In this document: piece after piece, positions 59,197 through 64,000 of the stretch
Position numbering within the stretch: position 1 is the stretch's first letter
Layout: the number at the start of each line of letters is the position of its first letter
Source: Globodera rostochiensis
Taxonomy: Eukaryota > Nematoda > Chromadorea > Rhabditida > Heteroderidae
DNA length: 64,000 bases
Direction of reading: 5' to 3'
NCBI GenBank assembly: GCA_018350325.1
Contig: JAEVLN010000001.1
Location: 5,361,254 to 5,425,253, forward strand
Translations under genes and position numbers: made by a program
The notes under the pieces: generated by a model
Seen by the model: the letters and a program-made list of their open reading frames with translations, nothing else
Told to the model about the DNA's origin: nothing
Database searches by the model: none

Positions 59197-61272
59197 ATGT
59201 CCGTGCCACTGCTCCCCGTCGTCTTCGCCCTCCTCCCCCTCTTTCGACCGTTTACGGCACACCTCTGCTACAGCTGCTCGGGCATTTGTCACACGGGCGC
59301 CCCGTGCAATTGTCAAATGGGCAATTGCGAGGCCGACTTTTGCTTTGCAGAGAAACGCCCTTCCGAATCGTCCGGAGTGTTCAGACTGACGAAGGTTTGA
59401 ATGGCCACCGGTCCAAAGCTCTTTTCCCGACCACCGCCCCCCCCCCCCGGGGGGCGGACTTCATTATGCTTTAAAAAGCTCCGTTAGCACATATTTTAGG
59501 GTTGTGTTAAAAAGCCGCAGAGGACGCGTGTCGGATGCGATTTCGCACATTCTGCGGATCGCGTCCATTGCGTTTGTGCCGGTAATGTGATCTTTGGCTT
59601 TCCCAAGCCGTGCCGTCCATTAAAGGCGACTTTTGCAATGACTCCGTCTTAATGCGCGTGCACACAGCACGACAAAACGTCACTTGTCGCAGGTGTCCCG
59701 ACAGTCGTCCAAACTGCGGGCAGACATGCCAAGGCCAATGGTGCCATGTCCATGTGTCCACCAGTGCCTCGGGCTGTGGCTTCGGTCCGCCCTCTCTTCC
59801 CTACGTTTACCAATCGTCCGAACTTTTTCGGCAACGCAGTCGAGTTTGCGTGAGCTTAAGCAGGTCCTTTTATTTTACTCCGGTGGTACGAAGCCTTTGC
59901 TTTTGCCGTCGATTTGTCCATTACATTTTCTTTTGGGTGGTTTTCCCGACCTTCTAAATTAGCGTTAATAGCTTCTTCTACCATAAGTCAGCCCCCCCCC
60001 CCTCCAGCGCTTTCTTACCTCCCCCCCCCGGCCCCGCCTCCTCCAGCGTTTCTTACCCTCCTCCTCCCCCCCCCCCCGTTGTTCTTCCTCCCGCCCAGGC
60101 GTTTCTTACCTTCCCCTCCGGCGTTTCTTACCTCCCCCCCCTCTCTCCGGCGTTTCTTGGCTCCTCCCACCCGGCCCCCGTCCCCTCCAGCGTTTCTTAC
60201 CCCTCCTCCCCCCCCTACGGCGTTTTTTACCCCTCCCCCCTTTCTCGCGCAGAGGCAACGGATCGCCCCATGAATTTTGCGTGTGCAATTTCAACCTTTG
60301 CAATGATCCCGGCGCAATTTCTTCTTCCGCCGTTAATTCCCCAAACAATCGGCCCAATCCTTTCGCCGCTTTCCTTCGAACTCTCAGCGGCGGGGAGGAA
60401 CTTCAAAATTATCAGCGGCACCGTTCCGTGGGGCGCCCATCGAACGGCGAAAGGCCGGGGGCACTGTTTGAGTGCATTAGCTGCGACATGAGCTCAGAGG
60501 ACGCGGCGATGACATCGAATTGTCGCCAGAACCGATGTTGGGGTAAGCGATTTGATTTCGTTTTGGGTGGCCCCAACGCAAAAAGTGCTCAAATTGATCA
60601 CTTTGTAGGCCACTTTTGTGTCTACGCAACCCAACGAGTGTTCGTCGGCGGCAGTTTCCAGGCAATGCAAATAATTGGGGGGGGGGGGATCGAAAATAAT
60701 CCCCCCGAGGGTCAAATGTGCCTAAGCCTGGTGGCCCAAAGGTCTTTTAAGTGCCAAAACGGACACGGACATTGTGGACAAGGCCTGTATTTGCCAAGAC
60801 AATTAAAAAGTGATCAGAGAATAATTCCAATCGAAACAAATCGGCCAATTCAGTCGCTGGGGTGGAGCGGTGCTTCTGCGGCGCTGCAGGGGAATGGAGC
60901 GGTGGGCGCACAGCAGGCGATGATGCACGAGCGGCAGGGCTGCATGAACGCGAGCGAACGCAGTTTCGTGCAGCTCGGATGTTCGCATAAATGGGTGGCC
61001 AACGAACAAGTGAGAGGCCCGGGGGCATGGAATTCGACCTTTGGTTCTTTGCTTATCGTCCCCCCCCCCCCGTTGAGGAAGAGATCTTTTGTGCCTGCCG
61101 GGGAAACCTTTGCAACTCCGACCTCTCCACCGCAAGCGCCTCCTCAGCCAATTCACAAACATCGCCTGCCATTCTCTCTCTGTGCTGCCCCCCAATTTTC
61201 CTATCAATTTTCTTTATTATCCTTTCAAAAGTCCGTCACCCGCCGCTCGAATTCGATTCTTTTACAAATTAA
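59197..61272 (+). CDS. Secreted or membrane-tethered protein with three Ly6-like domains
   Basis: Signal peptide MSVPLLPVVFALLPLFRPFT. Domain 1 is LCYSCSGICHTGAPCNCQMG, NCEADFCF, GCVKKPQRTRVGCDF and HCVCAGDFCND. Domain 2 starts CRRCPDSRPNCGQTCQGQWC and ends FCVCNFNLCND. Domain 3 is ECISCDMSSEDAAMTSNCRQ, NRCWGHFCVYATQRVF, GCMNASERSFVQLGC and FCACRGNLCNSD. Each unit has the CxxC start, a GxxC(F/V) centre, a GC step and a CxCxxxxCN end, as in Ly6/uPAR or activin-receptor ectodomain folds. A C-terminal hydrophobic stretch (AILSLCCPPIFLSIFFIIL) is followed by about 15 polar residues, so it may be a membrane helix rather than a GPI signal. Introns are C-rich. No ortholog name is recognised. Confidence 0.75.
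59985..60242 (+). repeat. C-rich repeats with GCGTTTCTTACC
   Basis: Within an intron of the Ly6-like gene. At least seven copies of CC(A/G)GCGTTTCTTACC or close variants, separated by 8-14 C or CT-rich sequence. Confidence 0.85.
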
Positions 61273-62019
61273 TTAGTGTTGTTATGTCATCGTATTTCTT
61301 CTTTTAAGGAAATTTTTGAACATACGAATAAACTCTATGCAGGAATGAGGAAATCAACCAAAACGTTTGATTTGTGGCCAGAAATTGTTGTAGTTCTAGC
61401 CCGATTTTTTTTATAGTTTCCAAAATAATCGGTTAATGAATTGGGCAGAACGGGGGGACTGAGATGAAGCTTAATTGCAAAATTGAGATTCATAAAATAA
61501 AATGTGTGCACTTTTCATTTCAGAACTTTTTTGTTCGTTTGCTTTGCTTTAAGTGCATTTCAGGAAAGGTCCCGGATAAAGATGATATGACACCCATAAG
61601 TTTATTTTCCAAAAATATTTATAAGACAAATCGAAGCATCAAAAACATCGCATTTTCTATCCGCCAGATCAGTCATTTTTCTTTATTGATATTTTTAAAA
61701 GTTTGCGTAAAAGAATATGAACAAGCGATTGTTGGTGATGGGTGGAAATTTCGACTTAAAAAAGTCTGAAATTGGACACGGAAAGGACCCGAAGTGCCCG
61801 CGACTCAACAAATTCAGCGTAAATGTATGAAATTTGGTGGCTGTTCACCAACAATAGTAGGGACTATATAATAATAATTTTGAATGCAAACGAATCAGGC
61901 CCATATTCATTTGCGCTTGGATGCGGGCCTGAACGTACTGAGGAGGGACACTTTTTGATTGGCGGTTGTTGGTTATTGCTGTCAGAATGGCCCGTCTCAT
62001 TCTCCGCCTTCGCGTTCAT
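61273..62019. other. Convergent AT-rich spacer
   Basis: 747 bases between the Ly6-like gene and LAMTOR1 3' ends. One plus-strand frame near 61464-61769 is open but shows no recognisable domain. Confidence 0.45.
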
Positions 62020-63031
62020 TCATCCCACGACATGTACACAATCTGAATAATAGAAAAATACTTTTTCAACTCGTCCCCCTCCACGACTGACCAATTCATC
62101 CTTGCATTCGATTTGGGCGCCCAATTTGTGCGCGTCCAGAAAGAGTTCGCCGACACGGGAAAGCAATGCGAGTTCGTCTCGGGTCATTTGGGGGCCGATG
62201 TGATGGGTGAGCAATTCGACCGCGAGCGACCCAACATTGGCGAGCAGAAACGGCGCAGCAGTCGCGTGGCTAACGTCCGAATCGGCACCTAATCATTCAT
62301 TCTCAACACTTCAAAAGCATTCATTTTTTAAAACTTCAACTATAGAATCTTAAACCATGGATACAAAACATTTAGCAAACAAGTTTTTGGGGGTAAATGG
62401 AGTACTTAACTACTACCACCTCCATCCATTGACAACAGCCCTCTTCGACGCTCAGTGGCGGAGTCATGCCGTTTGACCGCCTCGGAGTAAAGTCGGGAAC
62501 GTTGGACCAAATCGAAGTCAAGAGAGCCATTTTCCAGGTTGGTGACGTCAATTATGCTCTGTTGGAAAAGACTTCCAAATTTGCTTTTTTACTCTTTTCC
62601 CCAAGTTTCGAGGGGGGGGGGGTTTGAAACTCGGATCGCCAATTGTTTTCCATTCAAGCCCCAGCAGAGATGCCGGTCCCGAGTTAAATCTTTGAGTGCG
62701 TTGGGTTTGTTTGTGGCTTGAGGAGACCTGCTGTGTCCTGTCCAGAATTTTGTTCATCAGCTCCTCCTCCTCCTCCTCTCTGCTCCTGGACTGACTGACC
62801 GTCCCGCTCTCCGACACTCCGGCACGTGCACTTCCCGTGAAAGTGGCCGCCCCATTGCTTTAGGGATTCGTTTTTTGCTTCAGCCCCCACGAGACCACCG
62901 ACCGACCTGTTGGCTGCCGTATATTCTTCGCCTTGCCCACCACCCGCGACTAATCTTTCGTAGTCCATCGCGGCATTCCCTTTACAGCAGCAATATTTTC
63001 GGAGCGTTTGAATGAACCCAGGCAACGGCAT
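62020..63031 (-). CDS. LAMTOR1: Ragulator complex scaffold LAMTOR1-like (p18)
   Basis: Wraps the other Ragulator subunits and anchors Rag GTPases and mTORC1 to lysosomes. Exon 1 is MPLPGFIQTLRKYCCCKGNA, then MDYERLVAGGGQGEEYTAAN. Exon 2 is VSESGTVSQSRSREEEEEEL and MNKILDRTQQ. Exon 3 is SIIDVTNLENGSLDFDLVQR and SRLYSEAVKRHD, matching the family LLxxILxxTxxNIIDV...YxxRARxYS block. The last exon is VSHATAAPFLLANVGSLAVE, then DELALLSRVGELFLDAH and IECKDELVSRGG, matching the family DLQQVSRI...KEELV end. An in-frame stop just upstream and an acceptor (CTACTTCAG near 63053) support ATG 63031. The usual MGCC start for myristoyl/palmitoyl anchoring is absent; a CCC cluster at residues 14-16 could still be palmitoylated. 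Confidence 0.75.
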
Positions 63032-63541
63032 CGTTCGCTGTCACAATATTCCTGAAGTAGCAAAGCACCTCTGGCAGTGTATTTCTGGATGCTAAAAATC
63101 GAATTTTTTTTTTCTTCTTAGTGACTGAACGCCAAAACTAAGATATTCCCTACGAATGTGTGCAACACTCCGCTCGGTGTGCTGGCAACTCAAGATGAAA
63201 ATTCAAACTATATTTCAACTATTTAAGTTTAAGTAACAACTTCAACCTATTGAACGCGCCCGATACTTAATCCGAACTATGAATGAATAAATTTGTGACG
63301 TACCTCAATCATCGATAGTCAACATTTGAAGTAATAAGTTAAAAATAGGCTCAAAAAAAAATAATAATTATGTCTAAGAAAAACAACAATTAAGAAAACA
63401 ATGATGCAAATAATTTTGCGTTTATTTAATGAAAGCGAAGCGTGTTACACAAATAAACAAACACTGAATGGGTGAAGGTCCTGGACCGTTCTCTCTTCAA
63501 CATTTAATATTCAATCCATCCAGGCTTCAAATTTTCGCCCT
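63032..63541. other. AT-rich spacer between LAMTOR1 and eIF5
   Basis: 510 bases, AT-rich. It includes the LAMTOR1 5' flank and the eIF5 3' flank. The eIF5 stop to LAMTOR1 start distance is too long for a classic operon pair. Confidence 0.4.
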
Positions 63542-64000
63542 TCAGATGTCGTCGATGTCGATGTCTTCCGCACCCCCGGCGTTCTCCGTCTTGCCATTAG
63601 TCGCGCTCACCCCGTTTTGTGCGCCGACCATTCCTTTCTTGTCCTTCTCTACTGTCATGCCGATATTGCGACTTCGGTCGTCGAATGCGACTTCCAAGTC
63701 ATCCTCCGACTCGTCCGACCCCTCCTCCGCCTCCTCAAGCCATTTGAGCACGGGTTGAGCAACTTTGATCATCTCCTTCACCACCTCCTTGTCCGCAAAT
63801 TTCTTGCTAGGCTGAAAATAATCGATTAAAATTAGGACAAGCAGGGTCGGTCGCCCCTACTCGACCAGCACCTGGACGAAAAACTTGCCTTGCTTCCCCA
63901 TGCCAAGACGACATCCTCCTCGCAAATATCATTGTCATAAAGTGCCTTTATGATGTGAGCCGTCTTAGACATCAGGACTCCTTTGTTTTTTTGCACGAGC
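63542..64000 (-). CDS. eif-5: Translation initiation factor eIF5, C-terminal part, cut by the right edge
   Basis: GTPase-activating protein for eIF2 in start-codon selection. Only the C-terminal W2/HEAT-type domain end is inside the window. The exon at 64000-63889 reads VQKNKGVLMSKTAHIIKALY, DNDICEEDVVLAWGSK. It joins over intron 63888-63812 to PSKKFADKEVVKEMIKVAQP, VLKWLEEAEEGSDESEDDLE and an acidic end DIDIDDI. This follows animal eIF5 (HILKALYDNDIL..., PFIKWLKEAEEE, DIDIDAI). The intron donor is AAG/GCAAGT; the nearby GT would bring a stop in frame, so a GC-AG intron is required. Confidence 0.92.

Overview
The window is nuclear DNA from a small-genome invertebrate, most likely a nematode. 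Genes lie on both strands, often 150-500 bases apart, and are cut by many short introns. Candidate trans-splice acceptors lie just ahead of several start codons, and two same-strand gene pairs are only about 145 bases apart, as in nematode operons. At least four introns appear to need GC instead of GT at the donor. As I recall, raised GC-AG intron use has been reported in cyst nematodes, so a Tylenchina-like plant parasite is my best but weak guess. Runs of G or C of 9-30 bases are scattered through introns and spacers.

Layout, left half. Calcineurin B (minus, last exon off the left edge) is divergent from a 17-kb beta-heavy spectrin gene (plus; CH pair, spectrin repeats, SH3, PH). Then come three minus genes: a NHLH-type bHLH factor, a small secreted C-type lectin and a group II PAK kinase. 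They are followed by PP1 catalytic subunit (plus), TMEM161 (minus), the tight plus pair mitochondrial ribosomal protein L33 and SRP receptor beta, and an aquaporin (plus).

Layout, right half. An MTA/LIN-40 chromatin protein, mitochondrial ribosomal protein S9 and the histone chaperone HIRA follow on the minus strand. Then come proteasome subunit RPN1 (plus), PGAP2 (minus), a minisatellite, an unrecognised secreted basic protein (plus), a second minisatellite, the PC2-type proprotein convertase EGL-3 (plus), a protein with three Ly6-like domains (plus), LAMTOR1 (minus) and the 3' end of eIF5 (minus, cut by the right edge).

The content is mostly conserved housekeeping and signalling genes; they do not form a single pathway. 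I did not find a new multi-gene system. The most unusual signals are the GC-AG introns, small terminal-inverted-repeat elements made of repeated palindromic words, the candidate operons, and odd versions of conserved proteins: PAK without an APE motif, LAMTOR1 without the MGCC lipid anchor, and RPN1 with a missing N-terminal region. Exon models were assembled by eye from frame, splice signals and remembered family sequences, so internal exon borders are approximate except where stated.
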